Shown here in pieces: positions 1 to 13,103 of a stretch of 64,000 nt of DNA. The notes below the pieces were generated by a model. It was not told where the DNA came from, searched no databases, and saw only the letters and a program-made list of their open reading frames with translations. The position numbers and the translations under genes were made by a program. The DNA lies in assembly GCF_011075055.1 (NCBI RefSeq), contig NC_058137.1, positions 12,137,463-12,201,462 of the forward strand. The letters are read 5' to 3'. Every line of letters begins with the position of its first letter. The stretch's first letter is position 1. This DNA comes from Mangifera indica. Its lineage: Eukaryota; Streptophyta; Magnoliopsida; Sapindales; Anacardiaceae.

Positions 1-480
1 ATTGATGCAATTGAAAAGATAAGGGAAACACCTTTAATGCATGAGAATCTTTATTCCCTTCGAGAGAGTCCTAAATTCAAAGATACTAATACGGAGCATG
101 ATTTCTATGTTAATCAAGATGACTCCATAATATTTCTTAGAGACAATTACATGGTTGTCAAACAACGTAAGGGGAATATTATGGAAAGTTTATATCTTTG
201 AAAACAAAATTTTTTCCCTCGAATAAAGGTAAGATTCAAACCTTGGTATGATCATTTTCTATATTTAAATAGTACATTAAAAGATGACAACTCAAGGATA
301 AGTCTCTTTTGTCAGTAGGGGAGAATGATAGGGGGCCAAAACATTCAACTCAAGGAAGGAAAGCAAGGGTAAGACATGAAAATAAAATAGGTCAATGGAA
401 GATTCGAGGCAAAATGGAGGTTGGGCAGAAGAAGCAAATGAAGAGAAGAATGATGTTAATGACATTAAAGACTTATAGCA
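1..480 (+). pseudogene. Probable 3' end of a decayed retrotransposon polyprotein
   Basis: A frame is open from base 1 to a TGA at about 199-201, and a second short frame lies at 309-497 after a change of frame. No conserved domain is visible. It sits directly before an LTR-like segment (about 483-1150), and the second frame is rich in charged residues, as is common at the C-terminal end of Ty3/gypsy polyproteins. It is cut by the window edge. The retrotransposon origin is inferred mainly from the neighbouring LTR-like segment; the protein itself is not recognised. Confidence 0.3.
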
Positions 481-482
481 AC

Positions 483-1150
483 AATGTGGTAGGGTAGAAA
501 ACATTGAAATGACGAAGAAATAAGCCAAAGTGAAGATGATGACATGGTACATGATGTGGCATGTAAATGGCAATCTATTTGACAACATGGCATGATGATA
601 TAGGCATGCAAGATGATGTGGAGCTTTGTAAGAAGCTTTATGCATGTAGGAAAATGATTCCTAGTTGAATGAAATTTGATTTAAATCAAGTTTCCTTATG
701 GAGTTTAATTTAAAACAAATTTTTTAATTCAATTTAGTTCATTGATTCTTTTATTATTTTTAGTTTTTCTAATATTTTAATAGTCCTATTTTAATTTAAG
801 GAATAAAGAGTTTTTAGGATTATTTGTTTAAGAAAACTGAATTTTAAATTAGAAGTTTATTAATATTATTTTCTATAATCATAGCTTCCTAGAATTTAGA
901 ATTAATTTATATCATAATTCTAGTTAAACTAATATCCTAAATTAATAATTTTATATTCTAGTAGAGTTAGAAATTTTATTTTAATTAAGAAAGTCATTGC
1001 CTATATAAAACGCTCAAGTTATTGTAATTAAATCAATCAAGTCATCAATTATTAATAAAATTCAGTTTGAGTTTTCTTAAGAATTATCTTACAAATTACA
1101 TTTAATTCTTATTATCTCTTTGCATTTATTGAATGAAATCAATCTTAAAT
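483..1150 (+). repeat. LTR-like segment of an old LTR retrotransposon
   Basis: The segment opens with a run resembling gtagaaaacattgaaatg. It continues with AT-rich sequence, a TATA-like TATATAAAA at 1002-1010 and an AATAAA signal at 1054-1059, in the spacing usual for the promoter and polyadenylation signal of an LTR. The opening resembles, in the opposite orientation, the segment ending near 19405 (gtggaaaacattgagagc on the minus strand), so both probably belong to one family. Exact ends and a target duplication were not found. Confidence 0.4.
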
Positions 1151-2940
1151 ATCTTGTTGAATGATATCACAACCTTATCTGAGTTTGTCCTATGTCACTA
1201 ACCCTAGAGACATGTATCATGTTGCTAGAAAGACTTATCAATTTTTAAGGATATTATTAAAGAATTTCTGGAAAATTTCTTTTATCTCAAATTCTTTATC
1301 CACTATTTGCAATATAATATTAGTTTTATGTTAATATCCACATAATTTTATTATATGCATTACCGGGTTTCTATCACATACGGATTATGGAAAGAAGATT
1401 TTTTTTTTTTTTTCATATCAATGAATTTATTTATACAAAAGTAAATTAAATTAAGTAAATGTACAGTAATATTATATATAATAAACTGGTATATATAAAA
1501 AATATTTTCCCAAAAAAGAAAATTCTAAAAATGCACTTTCTAAATACTTGAACCAACAACCATAAAGCTGATACAGAGAGAGCAAGTGCTTTTTAAAACA
1601 TTGCCCTCCACCACTCTCTGTTTCCACATGCAAAAGTGTTTATTTAAAAATGCTTATTTGTTTATTCCAACCAAACATTACTAAATAAACATTCTTAAAC
1701 TAAATAAATTATAGTAAAAGCAAGCATAAAAATAAAAGTACAACAACTTTTTTTTTTAATAATTGAAATTAATAAATATTATTATATTTTAAGACAAAGG
1801 AAGGACAAACAAATAGATCAAAATTAGAATATTTTCTTTGCTTGTGTAGATAAATCTTCAATTCCCTTATAAAATCAAATATTTAACATCCTTATTCACA
1901 CTAAGAGTATTGTTGACAAATTTCCAACATGACTCATTAATATGATGTGATAGGATATGAAAAAAATTGACTTAGGATTGAAATTTTTTGACAATATTTA
2001 TTTCGAGTTAACTCAATATGATTCAAAACTAGATTAGATCGTGCTAGGATTTATACCAAAGTAACTCAAATTAATCCGAACTAACATAAATATTTAGAGA
2101 AATGTTATTTTAATAGAATTTGTTATAGATGAATTGAAGAAATGTTGAAGATAAAATATTAACAATAATTGAAATTCTTACCAATTGCATATAGTTGCAA
2201 TCTGATATAGTTGTAATTACTCATATGACGCATAGAGTAACTGAAAGATTATTGAGTATAAATTACTATAAAATTTGATAAAAATTATTAAAAATTAAAA
2301 ATTATTATATCTGATTGGATGTGATAAAAATATTAAATTATTATTTTATTTAAATATCGTTGAATATAATTATTTTAAAATATTTTTCGCATTAAAAATT
2401 AATAAGTAAAGATAAAATTGTGACAAAATCAAGATTAATTAAGTTTTTAATATCTAAGGTGGAGGTGATAATTATATTACCTTTTATATTACTTGTTATA
2501 TTACCATTACTAATAAATGATTACAAAAATTTTTACTATTGACAAACCAAACAAAACATTATTAATAATAAAAAATAGACTACTAGAATAATTTTTGAAT
2601 ACCTGAACCAAATGCCTCAAATTATTCTTGATTTTTATCTAAATATTTTGTTTTATTATTTGACAGTAAGAATGTGATTTGGTTAGCAAGATTATTGAAG
2701 TATTTTAAAAGTTTCGATATGTAATTTTTTATACTATTTGTAAATAAGGTGTGTTTTATTAATAGTGGGTTAAAATAATTTGATAATAAGATTAAAACGA
2801 TAAAAATATTTAAGAGAGTAAAAATAATAAATAATTTCATATTAATTTAGATAGTATCAAATTAGCCAAATAGTAAAAGGTTAGACTACAACTTGAAGGG
2901 ATACAAAACAAATACGATCCAACAAGAGAAATCAATTTTA
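1151..2940. other. AT-rich intergenic sequence without a recognisable gene
   Basis: This is AT-rich sequence with poly-T and poly-A runs. The short open frame at 2622-2840 on the minus strand has low-complexity Leu/Ile/Asn/Lys composition and no domain, so I do not call it. I see nothing else in it. Confidence 0.6.
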
Positions 2941-2956
2941 ACAACATTTATTAGTG

Positions 2957-3903
2957 GGGAAAAGGACTATTTCCCACCCATCTTTTAGCCCATTCTTAGA
3001 GTTATACTTACGAGAGATCAAAAACCTTTTTTCTCATCTATGACCACACTGTCATCCATTTTTTCAGTTAGAGACAGAGGCAAAATCGTCATTTTACTGT
3101 TTATATTAAAAAGTTATAAAATTTATTACTTTTCACCCCCCTAGGTTTTAGAAACTAACATTTCACCTTTACCTAAAGTTTTTAAACTTTGAAAACTAAC
3201 ATTTTCACCCCAAAACCAAGGGTTTCCATATTTTCCAAAACACAGCAACCCCCCATAACTTTCAAAACTAGTAGTTTCACCCCCATTCTTCAACTTCATC
3301 TTTCAACGTGGTCTCCAACATCGTCACTGACCTCCTTCTTCTCTTGATGCGACGGCGGTGGTGCCATGAAGAGATCTTCATCTCCTCGTTGCACGGTGCG
3401 ACGAAGAGACGGAGATCTCTTCGTCGTACGATGCGACGAAGAGAAAAAGATCTCTTCATCGCACCATCGTGTGACAAAGAGGTCTTTCTTCGTCGCTCCA
3501 GCATCGTCCTTCATTTGTTCTTCCAGATCTGGATGACACTTCATCATCCAGATCTAAGCAACGAAGGGTCGTCTTTCGTCGTCTTTTGTAGTCAGAGATG
3601 AGAGATCGATCGAATGCATCGGTCGTTGATGGTGGCCGGAGAAGGAAGCAAACCCTAGGGGTAAAATCTAAACTTTTCAAACTTTGAGGATGGGTTAGTT
3701 GTTAGTTTTTAAAACTTGGAGGGGGAAAATGGTGAAATTTTAAAGTTTTAAGGTTTTAAACAGTAAAATAACGATTTTGCCCCTATCCCTAACTAGACAA
3801 ATGGACAACAGTTTGGTTATGGGTGAGAAAAATGGTTTGTGATATTCCGTGGGTATAGGTTTGAAAATGGGCTAAAAGATGGATGGAAAATAGTCTCTTT
3901 CCC
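2957..3903. mobile_element. MULE-type non-autonomous element (family A, copy 1)
   Basis: The left end GGGAAAAGGACTATTTCCCA and the reverse complement of the right end GGGAAAGAGACTATTTTCCA form terminal inverted repeats, which continue into a shared cccatcttttagccca. The 9 bases outside the left end (2948-2956, TTATTAGTG) match those outside the right end (3904-3912, TTATTAGCG) at 8 of 9 positions, the duplication length of Mutator-like elements. The interior holds inverted runs around gacgaagag, which give open frames on both strands (3277-3680). These are by-products of the inverted structure rather than genes. No transposase is present. The element at 13104-14058 has the same ends and much of the same interior. 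Confidence 0.75.
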
Positions 3904-4080
3904 TTATTAGCGCCATTGTAGAAGCTTTATATTTCAATTTAAATTTTATTGAATAATAAAAAATAAAACAAACACTAAACTAACACTGAATATACAAGTT
4001 ACAGATTTTTTTGTTGTGATTTCAGATTCAATTATAAGAGAAAAATATTTTGATAATATTTCAAATGATAATTATATAAA

Positions 4081-4867
4081 GGCCAAAGGTCTATTTCCCA
4101 CCCAAGGTTTAGCGTTTTCTCAAATGTCCCCCCTTTAACTATGGAAACACCAAACACCCACCCATGGCCGGTTAGATTTAACAGAACCCTAACGCCTAAA
4201 AATTTTATCTCTTTTTGCCCCCCTAAACTTTAAAAACTAAAATTTTCCCCCAGCCTAAGTTTTAAAAAATCGCAGTTTCACCCTAGGGTTTGGTTTTGAA
4301 ATCTCCGGTGACCTCTCCGGCTCCGTTGCCGATGGTCTCTCCCTCCCGAAGCAACCTCTCCTTCCGGCGATCCCTTTTCTCCCATTTGGAGGTCCGATCG
4401 ACGCCCGGAGACGTCGTGGGAGACGAAAAACTTCGTCGGGGAAGACAAAGTTCTTCGTCTTCCTCGACGAAGTTTTTCGTCTCCCACGGCGTCTCCGGGC
4501 GTCGATCGGACCTCCAAATGGGAGAAAAGGGATCGTCGGAAGGAGAGGTTGCTTCGGGAGGGAGAGGCCGTCGGCAACGGAGCCGGAGAGGTCACCGGAG
4601 ATTTCAAAACCAAACCCTAGGGTGAAACTGCGATTTTTTAAAACTTAGGCTGAGTAAAAATATTAGTTTTTAAAGTTTAGGGGGGCAAACTTATATTCTA
4701 TTTTAATTTATTTTTAATATTATAGCGAAAATAATGATTTTACCCTTACTACCGTTAGAATTTTATTAAATCTAACCGATCATGAGTGGGTGTTTGGTGT
4801 TTCTATAGTTAAAGGGGGGGATATTTGAGAAAACGCTAAACCTTAGGTGGGACATAGTCGTTTGGCC
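4081..4867. mobile_element. 787-bp foldback (near-perfect palindrome) MULE-type MITE
   Basis: The two halves are close reverse complements. The left end GGCCAAAGGTCTATTTCCCA pairs with a right end reading ggccaaacgactatgtccca on the other strand, and the symmetry runs to a centre near 4450. For this reason the two strands give almost the same 111-residue open frame (4290-4625 plus, 4278-4613 minus). The same 9 bases, TTATATAAA, stand on both sides (4072-4080 and 4868-4876), a perfect 9-bp target duplication. It encodes no protein that I recognise. The tatttcccaccc part of the terminal repeat resembles family A at 2957 and 13104, suggesting a distant relative. Confidence 0.85.
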
Positions 4868-4876
4868 TTATATAAA

Positions 4877-5588
4877 TCTAAATTTACAGTTGACACCTTG
4901 AAATTTATATTCCCAAAAAAAATAATAATTTGTTTTGGTTTGATTCCTCAACCTCCAAAGACTTTGCGTTGAAGTTGAAAATTTGAAAAACTTCGGAGCC
5001 AAGCCAGCTAGACGACACTCCATCAGCTCGGCTCGGAGGTATCGGTGATCGAACACTTTTGCACAGCCGCCTAAAGACAAAATCCAACCGTCCAAAATTG
5101 AAAATCAAACATGGGTAGGCAAGATATTCCAAAATAGAAAGTTTATAAATTCAAGTCATTGCTTTTTAAATGATTTAAGTAGAACATAGAAGAAGTCTGC
5201 AAGTAAATTTGATTACACAATGAATTATATATGATAATTTAATCCTATTATTTAATTTATTCTACCATTTAAAAATATAAGACTTTTTATTATTTATTGA
5301 TAATTAATTTTAATTTTTGTAATTATGATTGTAACCTAAATTGAAGAGTTAATTGGGCGATAAAAAGTTATTTACTAAAATAGATTTTTAGTTTATGTTT
5401 CTTTATTAATTTTTATTTTTAATTTTTTAAATAAAATATTCATTTGTGATGTTTTTTTTTAATTTGAAAATAATACAATTAAAATTTTTGAATTTTAAAA
5501 TAATTTAAAGTTAGAATTGTATTCGAGAATCATTTATATATAATTTTTTAATCATTTCAATCAAATATGTTATATAAGAATTTTCTAA
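4877..5588. other. AT-rich spacer between two transposable elements
   Basis: This spacer separates the foldback element from the 2.7-kb element. Short frames on the minus strand (4868-5132) show no domain and run into the foldback element. I see nothing else in it. Confidence 0.55.
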
Positions 5589-5597
5589 TTTTATTTA

Positions 5598-8330
5598 GGG
5601 TAATTGCCATGTCCCACCCAAGTTTTGGTGGAAAAACCCTTTTGCACCCTTAGTTAGCATTTTTCCACCCAAAAACTAACTCAGTTAACAGAAATAGTAC
5701 ACTAAAATATACAATTACTGTAATACCCTTTAGGGTTGATTTTTTATTATTTTATATTCTTATTAATACAAAATTACTTATATACCCTTAATTTGTATTT
5801 GACATACCTAATTTATCCTTATTAATATATATATATATTTTTTTATTTATATAGTTAATATAATGACTTAAATATTCTTTATAATTAAAATAAAAAAGTA
5901 ATACTACCGGTAATTTCATGTTTAAATTTCCTGTATTTTCATGTTAATAATATAGGACTTATACGTTTGAATTGCTTATAATTACTTTAGATTATTTTTC
6001 TGCACTTGTATTGCTGATATATTATGTCAATTTCTCAATTACATTTAAAATCCAGAAAAATAATTTACAAAATCTTGTATTCATTGTTGATGTTACAATA
6101 TTTACAAAAAAATTCCAACAAAAAACTGTGAATTCTATATTAATAGTTTCAACCATACAAACAATTCACCAACACTTCATAGAAGTCTTGCAGAACAACG
6201 GTTTAAACTTTACAAAAGTTTGCAATCCTTTATCTGCAATGGTTTTCAGCTAAAATCTGCAACTCAAGTAGCCAAAGTCAGAAACTAATATAACCAAAAT
6301 CTCTAACTAATAAAGACAAAAACTCCTCTTGCATTGCAACACAATCATAGTCCATTCCATTTAACTTGAAAAGAAGATCCACCCAGCAGGTAAAAAGTAA
6401 ACATAGCATTCCTAATTGTTCTTAAATTTGGATAGGTAAGTGGGCAAATGGTGAAGGACAATAAATTTGCAGGAAGCATCTTCTAAGCTTAGGATTCAAA
6501 TAACAGTGAATAAGTTAACTCACTTACCTAGAAAAACAAAATAAAAAACTAAATCAGTTCCAGAGCTAGATCAAAAATAAAATCCTGAAAAGACAATTTC
6601 TTATACTTAGAATGCAAAATTCACAGGTGTAACTAGAACAAGAACTTGCAGCTCCGAATACAAAGAATCAGTACCTAGATTTCATTTTCATTTGAGATGC
6701 TGACAAAAAAACCTTGATTTTGTTGCAAGTGTCAGAGAAACAAATATAAACATAATATTTTATGTATCAGAAAAATGAAATGCATAGTTAAGAAGCAAAA
6801 TGGTGTCAAAAGTTGTGCCAACTAAAATATGACATAGATTATTTCACTTTTAAAAAAGACAAATAAAATTTAGCAACTTGATTACAAACCTCCAAATGTT
6901 TGAAAAGTAATAGCCTAGGATCAGTTACAAGAAGCCCTTCCTTCAACATTATAGTTGCAAATCACCTTTATTCTACCGTCCCTAAAATCAGAAAAGAACA
7001 AATATCAAAGTCGAGGAATCAATATATGTGTCATATCAAATAAAAAGTAAAAATGCTTATTCTCTAAGGTAATTACCAACAACAGTATCATACATATTAA
7101 AAATGCCCTGTTACACCAAAAATTATAAGCTCCAATAATTTGGAAATTTTAGTAACTATTACTAAAAAAAAAAAAAAAGGTTTTACTGGCTGTGTTCCTA
7201 CTGCCAATAGACTTTGAATAGATAAGAAACTAGAATAGATGCAACACATGGTATTCCATATAAAGAGTGACGCGTGGATTCAAGTCTTTCAGTGTCAAAC
7301 TTCCTTGTATCTCGTTTTTATGAAAGAATGGTAGAAATGTTCACTATGATTAATTAAACATACACATGACAGGCAAAAAAAATCAAAGCAACTAAGTTAT
7401 AACTTCAATTTTATTCTACCATACTTCAATGTGGTTGACCTTCCTTGAGGTAAAATCTACACATGCAGACTCGTATGATTTGAAAAAAATATCAAAACCT
7501 TCCCTGAACAGGAGGCTCTTCGAATGGAATTTTCATAAGCCATTTCAACAAGAAAATTGATAAAACTAAAAAGAGCATACACACTACTTGTATTTCGATA
7601 AATATATGTGTTCTTCCAGCGGAAATTTGTCCAATAAATTCTTTCATCCTCTAAAAAATTGTTTGTCTATTTTGGCTCACATTACAAAGAGGCAAAGGTA
7701 TTTAAAACTACTTATGAATTACGTAGAACTTCCAAACGCATCTTTTGAGGGAAACTAACCCAGAAGAGACTAACATTGCAAAGAGGCAAAGGTATTCAAC
7801 CACATACAAGAGAGGAAAACTTACCCAGAAGTCGACCACTCATGTCTTCTTGTTGCCGGTGAAGATTGTCTAATGTCCACCACAACCATCTTCCAAAAAT
7901 TGTAACACTAGTCATGAATCGACAAGGTACAATTTGATAAAACTAGGTTTAACGTTTGCTTTTGTTTTTGCAGAACTTGGTTTAGGGTTTATGAACCAAG
8001 CAACACCCATGTATAAAGAAAATCAAAAGAGAAGAAAAAATGGAAGAGGAAGTCACAGAAAGAATCTCAAGGAAATAAGAAGAAGAAAATGCGAGAAAAA
8101 TGGTTTTGAAAGGAGAGAGAGACTAAACTTGTATCATCCAGATAAGAAATCTAAACCTTGAGCCCAACGCTCCAGATTTTTTCATTCAAAACAAATTTAC
8201 ATATTTGCCCCTTTATTCTAATTTCTCTGTTAACAGAGTTACTATTTAGGTGGGAAAATGTTATTAATGTTAACTAAGGGTAAGAAAGTGTTTTTTTATC
8301 AAACCTTGGGTTGGGAAAAGTGAGTTACTC
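5598..8330. mobile_element. 2.7-kb MULE-type element with terminal inverted repeats
   Basis: The left end (GGGTAATTGCCATGTCCCAC) and the reverse complement of the right end (GAGTAACTCACTTTTCCCAA) are alike. Both continue into a cccttagtta block, giving inverted repeats of roughly 100 bp. The outside bases TTTTATTTA (5589-5597) and TTTTAGTTT (8331-8339) match at 7 of 9 positions, consistent with an aged 9-bp target duplication. The interior has no transposase. On the minus strand, from about 8160 down to 7820, it looks like a captured gene start: a CT-rich leader, then an ATG frame of about 22 codons ending at a GTAAGT donor. The 75-residue frame at 7934-8161 is on the other strand and is probably not real. 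The capture is an inference. Confidence 0.55.
7825..7895 (-). pseudogene. Possible captured first coding exon inside a MULE-type element
   Basis: On the minus strand an ATG near 7890 opens a short frame (MVVVDIRQSSPATRRHEW and on) that ends in TCTGG followed by GTAAGT, a good plant 5' splice site, near 7827. The upstream CT-rich sequence (7900-8160) looks like a plant 5' leader. I do not recognise the protein, and the exon is too short to identify. It could be a host gene fragment captured by the element at 5598-8330 (Pack-MULE style), or chance. Confidence 0.25.
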
Positions 8331-8520
8331 TTTTAGTTTTCTGAAAAAATCTTCTTTAAATAAGTATGCTCATCACATATATTTTGTACTGTGTTCATCT
8401 AAAAATATTAAGGGGGGAAAAACGAAAAAGGAAAAAGGCTGTCAGCCAGGTCAGCCAATCTTTTTCTCGTGGTGCAAATGATTCCTCCAAAATTTACTGG
8501 AAATTTCATGTGAATTTAAA

Positions 8521-8662
8521 AATTTTTGCCCTTTAATATTTATACTTTCTCCACTCTCTCACTCTACACGCTTCAAATATTTTCTCTTTCTCCTCACCAT
8601 TCAGAGAGAGAGAACCTCACTTCCTCACTCACTCTTCGCCGTCGTCGTCTCTTCTCTTCTAA
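8521..8662 (+). promoter_or_regulatory. Probable actin core promoter and 5' leader
   Basis: A TATA-like TTTATACTTT lies at 8539-8548. It is followed by a CT-rich stretch (8549-8600), then an agagagaga tract and a cgccgtcgtcgtctcttctc leader up to a GTAAGC donor at 8663. CT-rich leaders of this kind are typical of highly expressed plant genes such as actins. The transcription start is not determined; by spacing it would fall around 8565-8580. Confidence 0.5.
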
Positions 8663-9376
8663 GTAAGCTATATCTCGCTTCTCTTTACTCTCTTTGTATC
8701 TCTCTTCTTATTTTTTTTTTTTTAAATTTTTATAATGAACCGCTGTTTTGTGCATGAGATTATTGAGTTTTGCTAATTGAGCTGCTTGATCTAATTTTAT
8801 TTGTGAATTTTGATGCTTTATTTTGATCGGTTGAAAGAATCGGTGGACCTTTTCCTTTTTGAGATCTGATTAAAGTGATAAGGAGCTAGATCTAGGGTCC
8901 TGGTGTGAGATTTGTGGCTCTGGAACTGAGATCTAAGATCTAGAAGCCTAGTGAGGTTGATATATGTGATTGAAGTGAATCTGAATCGAATCTTTTGATT
9001 TTAAGTTGTTAGGAATGATTGATTGTGAGATTTGATTACTTGATCTTTTTGTTGATTAAACAGATCTATGATTTTTTGTTCATTTAATTGTTTATTTGGT
9101 ATATAGCTCTTAGATCTAGGAAAGTCGTCATTTTTATTGAATTTTGAACTGATTAAGTAATAAATTGTTTGATAACGGATAATTGTTGTTAAAACTTTTG
9201 GTCTTGGAACTATTAGATTGATAATATGAATAGTTTTTTTTTTTTTTTTTCATCAAATGAGCATCTTGTCCTGTAGAGATGGGTTGGATTTTAAAGTCTT
9301 GATTTGGTTGAAGATGGTGATTGATTGAACAGCTTATTGACTTTGCTTCTTTGTGTTTTTATTTATAGATATATAG
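8663..9376 (+). other. Actin 5' leader intron
   Basis: GTAAGC at 8663 is a strong donor. The possible acceptors are TTTATAG ending at 9368 and ATATATAG ending at 9376, the second only 3 bases before the ATG. Plant vegetative actins usually carry an intron in the 5' leader just upstream of the start codon, often boosting expression. The T-rich interior and the long run without coding sequence fit this. Which of the two acceptors is used cannot be decided here. Confidence 0.65.
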
Positions 9377-9379
9377 AAA

Positions 9380-10826
<1,447 letters not shown>

Positions 10827-11050
10827 GTTGTCAAAGTTCTTTGATGGTGAGTTCCTTTTGCATTTCGTTGGTTTTTGTGTCTGTGTCATGTGGACTCATG
10901 CCGGTCGACGTGGAGAAGTGTCAGAGGTCAGGATTGGGGTTGTCATTGAAGGGAGAGTGTAATTACTATATTGTTGTAACATAAAAGCCTCTCTTCTGGT
11001 CTTTTAATTTGAATGGTTCCTCGGGATTTGATGGACAAATTCACACTTAC
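10827..11050 (+). other. Probable actin 3' untranslated region
   Basis: Sequence after the TAA is T/G-rich with a ttgttgtaac stretch and an aacataaaag run near 10980, which could serve as a loose polyadenylation signal. The 74-residue frame at 10738-10962 runs through the last exon in another frame and is not a gene. Confidence 0.45.
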
Positions 11051-12036
11051 ATCATCTTGGGGTTCACCCATATCGTCTTTTTTAGTAGGAATGCATGTAG
11101 TTGGAGATGAAGAGTGGTTGTGATGCTTTTGCCTTTCTTATTCTAAAATTTTCGTATTTGAAGGGCTTATTTTATTTTATTTTCCCTGAGAACAATTAAT
11201 GTTAATAGTTATTGTATGAGAAACTTTATCTTTAGTGTTTTGCTTGCCATAAACTCCCATATGGAAATAATTATATTTAAATACTTGGTTTGAAATTTGT
11301 CAAACTGTTTTGTCTTTTTCTTCAATCTCAAATGCCGGCATACTATAAATTTGTGATCAGGAGGAAAACAAAAGAAAAAAAAAGGGGATGGTAATCTTTT
11401 TATTTTCTTGGGGTGACGGATGATAAATTTTGGCTTTGTCTTATTGTGGTTTGGTATATACTTGGCATCGAAGGAAAAGATGAGAGAGATTGTAATAGCA
11501 GGATGAGGTGTTGTTTTGTCATTCAAAGAATGGATAATTATTTGAAATAAGGGAAATTGAAACGTAAAGATGGCTATCTTATGAGACACGGTAATTAGGT
11601 CAGGGCAAATGGAGGTGTTTGGTCTAAAACGCGAAATTGAGGCTTGGTATAAGATGATCCGTTTTGATATTGTAGTGTATTGGGTTAGGTTTATGGGCCT
11701 GTCGGACCGGATTTAGAGTTTTAGTATTAAATGCATGGATTAGCCCGGTCCCGCCCGATGTGGTATTAAATGTATGAATGGCTTCTGCCTTTGTGGCGTA
11801 GCCCATCTTCAACTTGTTCAATTTTTTTTTAATTTTTTAATTTATGTTTTTTATATAAACCATTCAATTCTTCTTCATTTTTTATTTTATTTACAAATCT
11901 CTTAATCTTAATTTTTTTAATTATATTCTCAATCTTATTTTCTTTCATCAACTCTCTTTTGAAAACTATCTGAAATCATAAAAAATAATTTTTTATGTTT
12001 ATGATTTTGTTTTTTTTATAAAAATAAGTAAATAAA

Positions 12037-12112
<76 letters not shown>

Positions 12113-13094
12113 TATATTTTATAGTTTATACAGTATGTAAATTAATTAATTTATACTATATTATAAATTTATAATATTTTTTATCATGTAATTATGAGAT
12201 TCTTTTCCCATAAATGAAGTATTATAAATAAAATATTTAGGGTATTGTCTTTAGTTTTAATAATTAAAAAATAATTTATATTTAACAATTTTAATTAAAT
12301 TTTTAAAAAATATTGTTTAAATGAGTCAGGCTAGCTCGATTAAGGCCTGACTCGATATATATATAGGGTCAGATTTTGTGTCTTCACACGTCAATGAGTC
12401 GACCCAATTTAAAGACCCGTTACTGTATGGGCTTAGGGTCTGGCCTATTAGTCCGATAGGTCGAGTTAGAGCTAGCCTAGCCTGGCCAGCCCAACCCATT
12501 AACATCTTTGCTTTTGAGGTCCACTCCATAAAAGCAAACTTCTAAATAGATGATATTAAGATGATGTGTTATAATAAAGTGTTATTTTATTTTGATATTT
12601 AATTTGATACTTTTGTTTTATATGTTGATACTCAATTTAGTATTTTTTTTTTTTAAAGTAATGTTATATATATTTATTTTTTGATATATAAATTAGTACA
12701 TATACGATGTATTATTATGTGATTACGTATTATTTTATTTTTAATTTAAAATCATACAATCATTTAATGACATATATTAATTATATATTTATTTATGCAT
12801 TTAAAATAGATTAATATAGTTTTATTATTATTTTTAGGAATTCGTAGTTTTATTGTAATACAAAAATAAATTAAAATTAAATTACAAGAATGAATTACAA
12901 CTTTAATTTTAATGTCGCTCAAATTTATATAAATGCACATTGCCATTTTTGATACGCCCAAAGATGAATGACTGCTCATTCACCGCAGAAAATGCATTAT
13001 TTGAATTCGTGAATTCTTCAAATATCATCAAAAATGGATTTCACGGGGAAGGGAGTAAGAATGCTTAAGAGTAATATTATATATGTTTAAATAA
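11051..13094. other. Intergenic sequence downstream of actin
   Basis: No gene is recognised. The stretch holds two patches of higher GC with ggcc and cgggc motifs (about 11680-11770 and 12320-12520) that look like old dispersed repeats, separated by AT-rich DNA and a long (AT)n run at 12039-12108. Short open frames here show no domain. Confidence 0.5.
12039..12108. repeat. (AT)n microsatellite, about 35 units
   Basis: An uninterrupted alternation of A and T over 70 bases. Such runs are usually highly variable between individuals. Confidence 0.95.
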
Positions 13095-13103
13095 ATTATA
13101 TAA

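Noticed and set aside
3277..3680. Arg-rich open frames on both strands
   Set aside because: They lie inside a non-autonomous MULE-type element with internal inverted words, and no domain is visible. The counterparts at 13475-13808 do not keep the same reading frames throughout.
4278..4625. Overlapping 111-residue open frames on both strands
   Set aside because: They are the same sequence read twice from a palindrome and show no domain, so they are not genes.
7934..8161. 75-residue basic frame as a gene
   Set aside because: Its Lys/Arg-rich part is the reverse complement of a CT-rich leader-like sequence, and it shows no domain.
11600..12530. A transposon bounded by ggcc-rich patches at about 11680 and 12510
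   Set aside because: The two patches are loosely similar when inverted, but no clear ends or target duplication could be found.
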